Shown here in pieces: positions 1 to 8,585 of a stretch of 64,000 bases of DNA. Source of the stretch: Thermomonas sp964481865 (lineage in GTDB: Bacteria; Pseudomonadota; Gammaproteobacteria; Xanthomonadales; Xanthomonadaceae); contig CAYZUG010000007.1 of the NCBI GenBank assembly GCA_964481865.1, forward strand, positions 33,532-97,531, read 5' to 3'. Every line of letters begins with the position of its first letter. Position 1 is the stretch's first letter. The position numbers and the translations under genes were made by a program. The notes under the pieces are model-generated. The model was not told the DNA's origin and did no database searches. It was given only the letters and a program-made list of their open reading frames with translations.

Positions 1-1562
1 AGCACATAGGCGGAACGCGGCTGTTGCAGCATGGCCTGAGCATCACGCGCTGTTGGCAGTACGCCCAGACGCGTCAGCCCCAATGCGTTCGCCCCTTGCG
101 GGATGCGGCACAGCCTGGCGTTCTTCGCCACGGCGAAATCAGCAGCGGCTTTGCGAATTGCACTGGCATGCAGGCTATTTTCAGCCACGCCACCCACAAT
201 CACTGCCACATGCGCAGCACCGGCAACATCCACCTGCGCCAATGTCGCCGCCAGTTGTGAAGGTGCCACGATATGTTTGGAAGCGGTGCTGAAGGTGAAA
301 TCAAAATCCACCGGATTCACCACGTGAATCTTGCTGCCACGCTTGGCTGCTTTGCGCACACGCTGATGCAACAACGGCACTTCATGACGCAGGTTTGAAC
401 CCACAATCACAATGGCATCGGCTTTTTCGATATCAGCAACCGACATGGCAAATGCGTCTGCCACTGCCGCATCTGACAGATCCAACTGACTGATGCGGTG
501 ATCCACGTTGCCGCTACCCAGGCCATCGGCCAAGCGTGCCAAGAGTGCGCCCTCTTCATTCGATGTCGCTGGATGCACCAGCACACCCAAGGCATCACCG
601 CGATGCTCACCGAGAATTTGCGAAGCAAGCGCCAAGGCTTCTTCCCATGAGGCTTCACGGAAACCCTCGCCGTCACGAATCAGCGGCACAGTGGCACGAT
701 CTGCGGCATACAGGCCTTCGTGTGCAAAACGATCACGGTCGGACAGCCAGCACTCGTTCACTGCCTCGTTATCACGCGGCACACTGCGCAGGACTTCACC
801 ACGACGCACATGGTGGAACAGGTTGCTGCCCAACGCGTCGTGATAACCAAGCGATGCACGTGCGGTCAGTTCCCACGGACGGGCTTTGAAACGGAACACT
901 TTATTGGTCAGCGCACCTACTGGGCACACGTCAATCACGTTGCCCGAAAGCTCGGTGGTCAATGGCTTACCGTCATATGTACCGATTTGCAGATTTTCAC
1001 CGCGATACATACCACCCAATTCATAGGTCCCTGCAACTTCAGCAGTGAAACGCACACAACGGGTGCAGTGGATACAGCGTGTCATTTCGCTGGCCACCAG
1101 AGACCCCATGTCCTCATCGGCGACGGTGCGCTTGCGTTCTACAAAGCGGCTGACAGAACGGCCATAGCCCAGCGACAGATCCTGCAATTCGCATTCCCCC
1201 CCCTGATCGCACACTGGGCAATCCAGCGGGTGATTGATCAGCAAGAACTCCATCACGTTACGCTGCGCTTTCAACGCTTTTTCGTTACGCGTAAAGATTT
1301 TCATGCCATCCATCACTGGCGTGGCGCAGGCAGGCGACGGCTTCGGTGCAGCACGACCACCGACTTCGGTATCCACCAGGCACATGCGACAGTTGGCAGC
1401 GATCGGCAATTTCTCGTGATAGCAGAAACGCGGAATCGGAATGCCGGCTTTGTCTGCCGCCTGAATGATCATCGAACCTTTGGGAGCCGCCAGCTCGACA
1501 CCATCAACAAAGACGGTGACGTGATCGGGGGGCAGGTTTGGATTGACGGGTTGTGCGCTCAC
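1..1562 (-). CDS. nuoG: NADH-quinone oxidoreductase subunit G, 3' part cut off by window edge
   Basis: This is the iron-sulfur subunit of the peripheral arm of complex I, passing electrons from NuoE/F towards NuoB. About 520 residues are visible and the C-terminus lies outside the window. The N-terminal ferredoxin-like 2Fe-2S ligands are C47, C58, C61 and C79. They are followed by the H111/C115/C118/C124 cluster of the NuoG N-domain and the C163/C166/C169 ferredoxin motif, with its partner Cys in 'DVCPVGAL' near residue 213. A molybdopterin-oxidoreductase-like domain starts after about residue 220. The start is a GTG that overlaps the nuoF stop (GTGA), so translation is probably coupled. It is the seventh gene of the nuo operon, and the identification is secure. 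Confidence 0.95.
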   Translation of the reverse strand, partial: MSAQPVNPNLPPDHVTVFVDGVELAAPKGSMIIQAADKAGIPIPRFCYHEKLPIAANCRMCLVDTEVGGRAAPKPSPACATPVMDGMKIFTRNEKALKAQRNVMEFLLINHPLDCPVCDQGGECELQDLSLGYGRSVSRFVERKRTVADEDMGSLVASEMTRCIHCTRCVRFTAEVAGTYELGGMYRGENLQIGTYDGKPLTTELSGNVIDVCPVGALTNKVFRFKARPWELTARASLGYHDALGSNLFHHVRRGEVLRSVPRDNEAVNECWLSDRDRFAHEGLYAADRATVPLIRDGEGFREASWEEALALASQILGEHRGDALGVLVHPATSNEEGALLARLADGLGSGNVDHRISQLDLSDAAVADAFAMSVADIEKADAIVIVGSNLRHEVPLLHQRVRKAAKRGSKIHVVNPVDFDFTFSTASKHIVAPSQLAATLAQVDVAGAAHVAVIVGGVAENSLHASAIRKAAADFAVAKNARLCRIPQGANALGLTRLGVLPTARDAQAMLQQPRSAYV

Positions 1563-2926
1563 GCCACCACCTTCTCAGCCTTGACCAACGTGCCTGCGCG
1601 CTCATCATCGACGTAGAAGCGCTTGTTCACGATGGCATATTCAAATTCATGCCAGAAATGACGCAGAAACCCTTGCACCGGCCAAGCCGCAGCTTCACCA
1701 AACGCGCAAATGGTATGCCCTTCGATCTGCCCTGCTGCTGCACGCAGCATATACAGATCATCCATTTCGGCTTCCAGATTGGCAATGCGGGTCAGCATGC
1801 GATACATCCAGCCCGTGCCTTCACGGCATGGGGTGCATTGCCCGCAGCTTTCCGCCTTGTAAAACCGTGCAATACGCTGACACGCACGCACCATGCAGGT
1901 GGTCTCGTCCATCACGATAACCGCACCAGAACCGAGACCCGAGCCTGCTTTCTGGATGGCGTCGTAATCCATGGTCAGCTGCATCATGGTGTCGCCCGGC
2001 AATACCGGCATCGACGAACCACCCGGAATCACTGCTTTGATCTTGTGCCCGGCACGCATGCCGCCGCACATGTCCAGCAATTCGGAAAATGGCGTACCCA
2101 GGCGAATTTCGTGGTTGCCCGGGTTAGCCACATGCCCCGAGACCGAGAAAATCTTGCAGCCACCGTTATTGGGCTTGCCCAAGCTCATGAACCACTCAGC
2201 ACCATTGCGAATAATCGCCGGTACCGACGCATAGGTTTCGGTGTTATTGATCGTGGTGGGCTTGCCGTACAGACCAAAGTTGGCCGGGAATGGCGGCTTG
2301 TAGCGCGGCTGGCCTTTTTTGCCTTCCAACGACTCCATCAGCGCGGTTTCTTCGCCGCAGATGTAGGCGCCTGCGCCCAGTGCGTTGTGAATGTCGATAT
2401 CGACACCACTTCCCAGAATATTCTTGCCTAACCAACCATTTTTGTAGGCTTCCGCCAGCGCATCTTCGATGTGCTCGAATGGCTCGTAATGGAACTCGCC
2501 ACGCATGTAGTTGTAGGCCACCTTGGTATTGGTGGCATAGCAGGCAATGGCCAAACCTTCCAAGACGGCGTGCGGGTTATAACGCAGAATGTCGCGGTCT
2601 TTGCAGGTACCCGGCTCGGATTCGTCCGAGTTGCACAGAATGTATTTCTCACCGTCGTGCGTGGGCATGAAGCTCCACTTCAAACCAGTTGGAAAGCCCG
2701 CGCCACCACGTCCACGCAAACCCGATGCCTTGATCATTTCAATGATCTCCGCCGGTGGAATCTTGTCGGTCAAGATTTTGCGCAACGCCTGATAGCCACC
2801 CGTCTTGAGATAGTTCTCATACGACCATGGCTTGTCATAGTGCAAGGTGGTGTAAACAGCCTGATGCTCCTTCGGTGCAGGACCGACGGGACCATAGCCT
2901 TCAGCGTAGTGGGAATGTCCAGCCAT
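1559..2926 (-). CDS. nuoF: NADH-quinone oxidoreductase subunit F (NADH-binding flavoprotein)
   Basis: NuoF oxidises NADH through FMN and passes electrons to a 4Fe-4S cluster at the tip of the cytoplasmic arm of complex I. At 455 aa it has the family's usual length. The glycine-rich FMN/NADH site 'GRGGAGFPTG' lies at 72-81 and the NADH-site segment 'GAGAYICGEETAL' around 184-196. The cluster ligands are C361, C364 and C367 ('CGQCTPC') plus C407. The ATG overlaps the TAA of nuoE by one base, and its own TGA overlaps nuoG. All expected residues are present. Confidence 0.97.
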   Translation of the reverse strand: MAGHSHYAEGYGPVGPAPKEHQAVYTTLHYDKPWSYENYLKTGGYQALRKILTDKIPPAEIIEMIKASGLRGRGGAGFPTGLKWSFMPTHDGEKYILCNSDESEPGTCKDRDILRYNPHAVLEGLAIACYATNTKVAYNYMRGEFHYEPFEHIEDALAEAYKNGWLGKNILGSGVDIDIHNALGAGAYICGEETALMESLEGKKGQPRYKPPFPANFGLYGKPTTINNTETYASVPAIIRNGAEWFMSLGKPNNGGCKIFSVSGHVANPGNHEIRLGTPFSELLDMCGGMRAGHKIKAVIPGGSSMPVLPGDTMMQLTMDYDAIQKAGSGLGSGAVIVMDETTCMVRACQRIARFYKAESCGQCTPCREGTGWMYRMLTRIANLEAEMDDLYMLRAAAGQIEGHTICAFGEAAAWPVQGFLRHFWHEFEYAIVNKRFYVDDERAGTLVKAEKVVA

Positions 2927-3453
2927 TACTTCAGTCCATCCAGCAGCTCATCCACTTTTTGTGGGGTCAGCTTTTCGTGGTAATGCCCATTGATAACCAC
3001 CACCGGTGCGCCGCAGCACGCGGCCACGCATTCTTCCTCACACTTGAGGTAAACGCGACCATCCGGGGTGGATTCACCCAATTTGATACCCAGCTTCTTT
3101 TCTGCATGTGCCACCAGATCATTGGCACCGTTAAGCCAGCAGCTGATGTTGGTGCAGAAGGCGACGTTGTTACGCCCCACTTTCTGTGTTTCAAACATCG
3201 AATAGAAGCTCGCCACTTCGTACGCCCAAACCGGCGGAAGATCCAAGTATTTGGCTACAGCCGCGATGATTTCATCAGACAGCCAGCCCTGATTTTGTTC
3301 TTGCGCCGCATGCAGGCCTTGCAAGACAGCAGAACGCTTGCGATCCGCCGGAAACTTGGTCAGCCAGTGATCAATATGCGCACGCGTGGCATCCGACAGA
3401 ACGACCATGGGATCGACGTCGCGGCACGCTTCGAAATTACCGGTCGCTTTCAT
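2926..3453 (-). CDS. nuoE: NADH-quinone oxidoreductase subunit E (2Fe-2S protein)
   Basis: A thioredoxin-fold 2Fe-2S subunit that pairs with NuoF in the NADH dehydrogenase module. At 175 aa it is typical. The cluster ligands are C100 and C105 ('CTNISC') and C142 and C146 in 'ECVAACCGAP', the standard Cx4C...Cx3C arrangement. Start and stop overlap both neighbours by one to four bases, as in a tightly coupled operon. Confidence 0.97.
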   Translation of the reverse strand: MKATGNFEACRDVDPMVVLSDATRAHIDHWLTKFPADRKRSAVLQGLHAAQEQNQGWLSDEIIAAVAKYLDLPPVWAYEVASFYSMFETQKVGRNNVAFCTNISCWLNGANDLVAHAEKKLGIKLGESTPDGRVYLKCEEECVAACCGAPVVVINGHYHEKLTPQKVDELLDGLK

Positions 3454-4760
3454 CGATCAACCTCACCAAACACAATGTCATATGTACCAATCATGGCCAC
3501 CACGTCGGACAACATATGTCCCTTCACTAATTCATCCATGGATGACAAATGCGCAAACCCCGGCGCACGCAAATGCACGCGGAATGGCTTGTTTGCACCA
3601 TCGGACACCAAGTAACAGCCAAATTCACCCTTCGGCGCTTCCACTGCCGCATAGGTTTCACCTGCCGGCACGCAATAGCCTTCGGAGAACAGTTTGAAGT
3701 GGTGAATCAAGGCTTCCATATCGGTTTTCATCGCCGCACGCGACGGCGGTGACACCTTGTAGTTATTCAACATCACCGGCCCTGGGTTGGCTTTCAACCA
3801 CGCCACACATTGCCGAATAATGTCATTGGATTGGCGCATTTCAGCAATACGTACCAAGTAACGGTCGTAGCAGTCGCCGTTCACACCTACTGGAATATCG
3901 AAATCCACGTCGGCGTACTTGGCGTAAGGCTGCTTCTTGCGCAGATCCCATTCGATACCCGAACCACGCAGCATCGGCCCACTCATTCCCCAAGCCTTCG
4001 CTTGTTCGGGTGTAACCACACCAATACCGACGGTACGCTGCTTCCAGATACGGTTATCGGTCAGCAGGGTTTCGTATTCATCAATACGGGTTGGGAAATC
4101 CTTGGTGAATTGCTCCAAGTAATCCAGCAGCGAGCCTTCGCGCCATTCATTGAAACGCTTCAGCTTCTGCCCTTTGCGCCAGGGTGACTCTTTGTATTGC
4201 GGCATTTTTTCCGGCAAATCACGGTAGACACCACCGGGGCGGTAATACGCCGCGTGCATACGCGCACCCGAGACGGCCTCATAGCAGTCCATCAGCTCTT
4301 CACGTTCACGGAAGGCATACAGAAATACCGCCATGGCCCCAAGATCAAGCCCGTTCGAGCCCAGCCACATCAGGTGGTTCAAGACACGCGTGATTTCGTC
4401 GAACAGGGTGCGAATCCACTGTGCACGTTCTGGCGCCTGAATGCCCATGAGGTTTTCGATGGCCAGCACATAGGCGTGCTCGTTGCACATCATCGAGCAG
4501 TAGTCCAACCGATCCATATAGGGAATCGACTGGTTAAATGGCTTGGATTCCGCCAGTTTTTCTGTCCCACGATGCAACAGGCCAACGTGCGGATCTGCAC
4601 GTCGCACCACTTCGCCATCCATTTCCAGAATCAAGCGCAGCACACCGTGCGCGGCCGGATGCTGAGGACCGAAGTTCAGTGTGTAGTTGCGAATCTCTTG
4701 CTGTGCTTCTGCAGCGTTGCTGGCAAAAGTATCGCTCCCCGGTAAACCAAATGCGCTCAT
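3450..4760 (-). CDS. nuoD: NADH-quinone oxidoreductase subunit D (49-kDa subunit)
   Basis: The NuoD subunit lines the quinone-binding cavity at the junction between the hydrophilic arm and the membrane. At 436 aa it has the family motif 'FGPQHPAAHGVLRL' near residues 30-43, which includes the His involved in quinone chemistry in homologues, and the C-terminal 'DVVAMIGTYDIVFGEVDR' end. It is separate from nuoC, unlike the nuoCD fusion of Enterobacteria. The ATG overlaps the nuoC stop (ATGA). Confidence 0.97.
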   Translation of the reverse strand: MSAFGLPGSDTFASNAAEAQQEIRNYTLNFGPQHPAAHGVLRLILEMDGEVVRRADPHVGLLHRGTEKLAESKPFNQSIPYMDRLDYCSMMCNEHAYVLAIENLMGIQAPERAQWIRTLFDEITRVLNHLMWLGSNGLDLGAMAVFLYAFREREELMDCYEAVSGARMHAAYYRPGGVYRDLPEKMPQYKESPWRKGQKLKRFNEWREGSLLDYLEQFTKDFPTRIDEYETLLTDNRIWKQRTVGIGVVTPEQAKAWGMSGPMLRGSGIEWDLRKKQPYAKYADVDFDIPVGVNGDCYDRYLVRIAEMRQSNDIIRQCVAWLKANPGPVMLNNYKVSPPSRAAMKTDMEALIHHFKLFSEGYCVPAGETYAAVEAPKGEFGCYLVSDGANKPFRVHLRAPGFAHLSSMDELVKGHMLSDVVAMIGTYDIVFGEVDR

Positions 4761-5518
4761 CGACGCACCTCCCGCTGCAGAATCCGGTTGTGACTCTCGG
4801 CATCCGCTGTATCAAAACGCGCATCATCACGAATCACGCGTGCCACGCCAACGCGTGCCTCGACACTGCTCACAGGCTCATACACCACGCGTTTCTTTTC
4901 TTCGTCGTAACGCACTTCCACATTCCCGATCAACGGGAAGTCCTTGCGGAACGGATGCCCAACAAAACCATAGTCGGTCAGGATGCGACGCAGATCAGGG
5001 TGTCCGTCAAACACGATGCCGTACAGGTCGAAGGCTTCACGCTCAAACCAGTTGGCACCTGGCCAAATGGAAGTCACCGAAGCAACCATGGGCAAACCTT
5101 CATCGGGCGCAAAGCAGCGCACGCGCAAGTTTTGATTCCGGGTAATCGAGCGCAATTGCAACACGACAGCAAAACGACGGGTTGCACAGGTATCCAGTGC
5201 CGTTGAACTGGTTGCCGTGACTTCATGGCTGGGTTGTTCACCCCAAGAAAAACGCCCAGGCCCCTGCCCTTCTACACCACGGCTGAAACCTTCTGAAGAC
5301 ACACCCACGGTGTCCCATTCGTCACTGCCATAACCCAGATAGTCAATGCCACACAGGTCGGTAAAGGTTTCGAATGCAAACGTGTCACGCAATGTTTTGC
5401 AAACCGTCAGCCACTCTGCGACGGGGACTTCCAAGGTCACTTCACCACGCGGCTGGGCAACATGAACAGCTGCCTCGCCATAGCGTGCAATCAACTGATC
5501 AACAAGCGGCGTACTCAT
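4757..5518 (-). CDS. nuoC: NADH-quinone oxidoreductase subunit C (30-kDa subunit)
   Basis: A peripheral-arm subunit that sits next to NuoD. At 253 aa it is longer than the compact ~200-aa NuoC of many bacteria, because of a Gly/Ser-rich insert at about residues 65-110 between the two halves of the fold. From memory, xanthomonad NuoC proteins have such an insert. The signature 'WFEREAFDLYGIVFDGH' followed by 'LRRILTDYGFVGHPFRKDFP' (around 157-195) is complete. It overlaps nuoB and nuoD by four bases each. Confidence 0.96.
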   Translation of the reverse strand: MSTPLVDQLIARYGEAAVHVAQPRGEVTLEVPVAEWLTVCKTLRDTFAFETFTDLCGIDYLGYGSDEWDTVGVSSEGFSRGVEGQGPGRFSWGEQPSHEVTATSSTALDTCATRRFAVVLQLRSITRNQNLRVRCFAPDEGLPMVASVTSIWPGANWFEREAFDLYGIVFDGHPDLRRILTDYGFVGHPFRKDFPLIGNVEVRYDEEKKRVVYEPVSSVEARVGVARVIRDDARFDTADAESHNRILQREVRR

Positions 5519-6105
5519 GCGCGGGCACCTTCCGGCTTGGGTGTGCTGGAGAACGGGTTTTGTTCCATGCGGCGAATTTTCTTTTGCAGCTGCAAAATGC
5601 CGTACACCAGTGCTTCAGCGGTGGGTGGGCAGCCAGGAACATAAACATCTACCGGCACCACACGATCACAGCCACGCACAACGGAATACGAATAATGGTA
5701 ATAACCGCCGCCATTGGCGCAGCTACCCATTGAAATCACCCATTTGGGGTCAGGCATCTGGTCATAAACCTTGCGCAGCGCCGGCGCCATTTTGTTGACC
5801 AAGGTACCCGCTACGATCATCACGTCGGACTGACGTGGCGACGGACGAAACACCACGCCATAACGGTCAAGGTCCAGACGCGCCGCACCGGCGTGCATCA
5901 TTTCCACCGCACAGCAGGCCAGACCAAAGGTCATCGGCCACATCGAACCGGTGCGCGCCCAGTTCCACAGCGCATCCATGCTGGTGGTCACGAAGCCGTT
6001 TTGCAGCAGCGGGTTATCACCCTCAGGACGCAGGATGTCATCTAACCGCGACTCGGGCAGCGGATTGCTGGCTGCCTCCAATACATTCTGGACGATGTTG
6101 CTCAT
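5515..6105 (-). CDS. nuoB: NADH-quinone oxidoreductase subunit B (cluster N2 protein)
   Basis: Carries the terminal 4Fe-4S cluster N2, which reduces quinone. Length is 196 aa from the ATG at 6105. The tandem cysteines C64-C65 ('GLACCAVEMM'), C129 ('GSCANGGG') and C159 ('VPGCPPTAE') are the four N2 ligands. I chose the ATG at 6105 because it overlaps the nuoA TGA as ATGA, like the other junctions of this operon. A GTG two codons upstream (6111) is the alternative. Confidence 0.96.
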   Translation of the reverse strand: MSNIVQNVLEAASNPLPESRLDDILRPEGDNPLLQNGFVTTSMDALWNWARTGSMWPMTFGLACCAVEMMHAGAARLDLDRYGVVFRPSPRQSDVMIVAGTLVNKMAPALRKVYDQMPDPKWVISMGSCANGGGYYHYSYSVVRGCDRVVPVDVYVPGCPPTAEALVYGILQLQKKIRRMEQNPFSSTPKPEGARA

Positions 6106-6458
6106 TCCCACTCCAGCGCGCCGCGCTTCCAGACGTACACAAAGCCGATCACCAACAGGCTCAGGAAGATGCCCATTTCGATCAAGCCAAAGATTCCCAG
6201 TTCACGGAACACAACCGCCCAAGGGAAGACGAAGGCGATTTCCAGATCGAACACAATGAACAGAATCGCCACCAAGTAATAACGCACATCGAATGGCATC
6301 CGAGCATTTTCAAACGCTCCGAAACCACATTCGTAGGGCGAGAGTTTTTCGCTGCTGGGCCGCTTGGGGCCAAGAACATTGCCCACGATGATCAGCGCAA
6401 TGCCAATCCCCGTGGCAACGATTAAAAACAGCAGAGTGGGCAGGTATTCGGCCAGCAC
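6102..6458 (-). CDS. nuoA: NADH-quinone oxidoreductase subunit A (membrane subunit)
   Basis: A small membrane subunit of complex I near the quinone site. The 118 aa contain three hydrophobic helices (about 5-27, 60-82, 88-110) and the conserved loop 'KLSPYECGFGAFENARMPFDVRYYL' region around 38-62, whose Cys and acidic residues are typical. Translation starts at a GTG preceded by GAGG five bases upstream. It is the first gene of the operon. Confidence 0.96.
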   Translation of the reverse strand: MLAEYLPTLLFLIVATGIGIALIIVGNVLGPKRPSSEKLSPYECGFGAFENARMPFDVRYYLVAILFIVFDLEIAFVFPWAVVFRELGIFGLIEMGIFLSLLVIGFVYVWKRGALEWE

Positions 6459-6787
6459 GCTTGCCTCATCAGGTCGTTGTTGTGGGCTTCACCGGTCATA
6501 AAGACCGCTCGCTTGAGCCGCGCATTCTAACCGCGCAAAGGTGCACTCGACCAGACCCCTGTTCAGAAACCCAGCAAAAGTTCAGAAAACTATTTAAATT
6601 TACACTTATTAATAAGAGTGATTCTCATTCATGCGCACATATTCCACGTTAATCCACTTTTATGCGGATCAAATAAAGAGAAATCTGTATCTTTGCCGAC
6701 TCCCCAACACAGCATCTCAGCACGAATGCATGTGCAAGGCGTACACTGTGCGTCCTGAAATCAACGGCGATTCCGCCAAAAGGCCCT
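6459..6787. promoter_or_regulatory. Divergent nuoA / deaD control region
   Basis: This 329-bp gap lies between two divergent genes and holds no gene or tRNA that I can see. On the minus strand TAGAAT (6524-6529) is a possible -10 for nuo, giving a leader of about 60 nt, but no good -35 was found. An AT-rich stretch (6585-6620) precedes a Fur-like operator, listed separately. On the deaD side AAGG lies four bases before the ATG. The promoter positions are guesses. Confidence 0.35.
6611..6629 (-). promoter_or_regulatory. Candidate Fur operator
   Basis: Read on the minus strand the 19 bases match the commonly seen palindromic Fur site AATGAGAATCATTCTCATT at 17 of 19 positions. The site lies about 150 bp upstream of nuoA and about 160 bp upstream of the helicase gene. 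Complex I is one of the cell's largest iron consumers, so iron control of nuo is the simplest reading. The binding itself is inferred from the sequence only. Confidence 0.5.
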
Positions 6788-8560
6788 ATGAGCGCCGCCT
6801 CCCCAACACTATTTACCGACCTCGGCCTGCCCGAGTTTCTGCTGACCGCGCTGCGCGAAGTTGGCTATGAATCCCCCAGCCCCATTCAAGCCGCCACCAT
6901 TCCGCCCTTGCTGGAAGGACGCGATGTGCTTGGCCAAGCGCAAACAGGCACCGGCAAAACTGCAGCCTTTGCTCTGCCAGCATTGACCCGCCTTGACTTG
7001 ATGCCTGGCAAACCGCAAGTTCTGGTGCTGGCACCCACGCGTGAACTGGCTATTCAGGTTGCAGAAGCCTTCCAGACCTATGCCAAGCACATTCCCAGCT
7101 TTCAGATTCTGCCGATCTATGGCGGGCAAGGCTATGGCCCGCAGTTGCATGCCCTCAAGCGCGGTGTGCATGTGGTGGTAGGAACCCCCGGGCGCGTCAT
7201 CGATCACCTTGAACGCGGTACATTGAACCTGTCTGAACTGCGCATGCTGGTACTTGACGAAGCCGATGAAATGCTGCGCATGGGCTTCATTGAAGATGTG
7301 GAAACCGTGCTGAAAAGCACGCCAGAAACACGCCAAGTGGCGCTGTTTTCCGCCACCATGCCCACGCAAATCAAGCGGATCGCACAAACGTATCTGCGCA
7401 ATCCGGTGGAAGTTGCCATCAAAGCGCAAACCACCACTGCAGCCACCATTCGCCAACGCTTCTGGATGGTCAGCGGCGTGAACAAGTTGGATGCACTCAC
7501 CCGCATCATGGAAGCCGAACCCTTCGATGCCATGATCATCTTCGCTCGTACCAAGATGGCCACCGAAGAATTGGCCGAAAAACTTGCAGCACGTGGCTTT
7601 GCAGCAGCAGCCATCAATGGCGATATCGAACAAAAAACACGCGAACGCACCATTCAACGCCTGAAAGACGGGCAAATTGATGTTCTCGTTGCAACGGATG
7701 TGGCAGCACGCGGGCTGGATGTGGAGCGCATCAGCCATGTGTTGAACTACGACATCCCCTATGACACCGAAAGCTATGTGCACCGCATTGGCCGCACGGG
7801 GCGTGCTGGACGCAAAGGTGAGGCGATTCTGTTCGTGGCACCGCGTGAGCGTGGCATGCTGCGCGCAATTGAACGCGCCACGCGGCAGACCATCGAACAG
7901 ATGAATCTACCCAGCGTCGATGCCGTCAATGAACGTCGCGTAGCCAAGTTTCTCGACAAAATCGACGCTGCACTGGGCAGTGACGACCTCTCGGTCTTCC
8001 GCGATTTGGTGGAACGCTTCGAACAAGAACGCAACGTGCCTGCCGTGGAAATCGCTGCTGCACTGGCTAAGCTGGTACAAGGCAAAACACCACTTTTGCT
8101 TCCACAGCCCAGCAAGCCGGAAAAATCCTTTACCGAATTATCACCCACCGGCAAAGACAAAAAGCCAGCCCGTGAACGCAGCAGCAAAACACCGCGTGAA
8201 CAGAAAGAGCTGCCTGCAAATGATTTCCCAATGCAGACCTTCCGCATTGAAGTGGGCTATCAACATGGCGTGCAACCCAGCAATATTGTTGGCGCTATCG
8301 CCAACGAAGCTGATCTGGAATCTCGCTATATTGGGCGCATCGACATCCGTGATGACTACACCTTGGTCGATCTTCCCGATGGCATGCCAGCCGAATTACT
8401 GGCGCATATGAAAAAAGTTCGCGTTGCCGGGCAGCCTTTACGCATGAAGCTGGCAACCGACGAAGATCAAGATGCACCAAAGCGCAAACGTAGTTTCGGC
8501 CCGCCACGTGGCAAGCCTGCTGGTGGATTCGCCCAACCACGTAAGCGTACGCCGCGCTGA
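6788..8560 (+). CDS. deaD: DEAD-box ATP-dependent RNA helicase, DeaD/CsdA type
   Basis: Unwinds RNA duplexes using ATP. This class acts in ribosome assembly and, with RNase E, in mRNA decay at low temperature. The 590 aa contain a Q motif (about 28-36), Walker A 'AQTGTGKT' (51-58), 'PTREL' (83-87), 'TPGR' (133-136), DEAD (157-160), SAT (around 193-195) and 'HRIGRTGRAGR' (from about 332). After residue 484 there is a CsdA/DbpA-like RNA-binding domain, then a basic Arg/Lys tail. These last two domains separate DeaD/CsdA from short helicases such as RhlB. rne lies 1.4 kb downstream on the same strand, beyond convergent rluC, which fits a shared role in RNA turnover. Confidence 0.92.
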   Translation: MSAASPTLFTDLGLPEFLLTALREVGYESPSPIQAATIPPLLEGRDVLGQAQTGTGKTAAFALPALTRLDLMPGKPQVLVLAPTRELAIQVAEAFQTYAKHIPSFQILPIYGGQGYGPQLHALKRGVHVVVGTPGRVIDHLERGTLNLSELRMLVLDEADEMLRMGFIEDVETVLKSTPETRQVALFSATMPTQIKRIAQTYLRNPVEVAIKAQTTTAATIRQRFWMVSGVNKLDALTRIMEAEPFDAMIIFARTKMATEELAEKLAARGFAAAAINGDIEQKTRERTIQRLKDGQIDVLVATDVAARGLDVERISHVLNYDIPYDTESYVHRIGRTGRAGRKGEAILFVAPRERGMLRAIERATRQTIEQMNLPSVDAVNERRVAKFLDKIDAALGSDDLSVFRDLVERFEQERNVPAVEIAAALAKLVQGKTPLLLPQPSKPEKSFTELSPTGKDKKPARERSSKTPREQKELPANDFPMQTFRIEVGYQHGVQPSNIVGAIANEADLESRYIGRIDIRDDYTLVDLPDGMPAELLAHMKKVRVAGQPLRMKLATDEDQDAPKRKRSFGPPRGKPAGGFAQPRKRTPR

Positions 8561-8585
8561 GCTGAACGGCTGACGACCTAGCGCT

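Noticed and set aside
720..1616. A 298-codon open frame on the plus strand across nuoG
   Set aside because: It lies entirely opposite the conserved nuoG coding sequence and has no recognisable motifs or ribosome site, so it is an antisense shadow.
6459..6787. A tRNA or small RNA gene before nuoA
   Set aside because: Some xanthomonads have a tRNA gene near nuoA, but no cloverleaf or TTCGA arm was found in this gap.
6809..7783. A 324-codon minus-strand frame inside the DEAD-box helicase gene
   Set aside because: The helicase motifs are read clearly on the plus strand. The reverse frame is Cys/His-rich noise without homology that I recognise.
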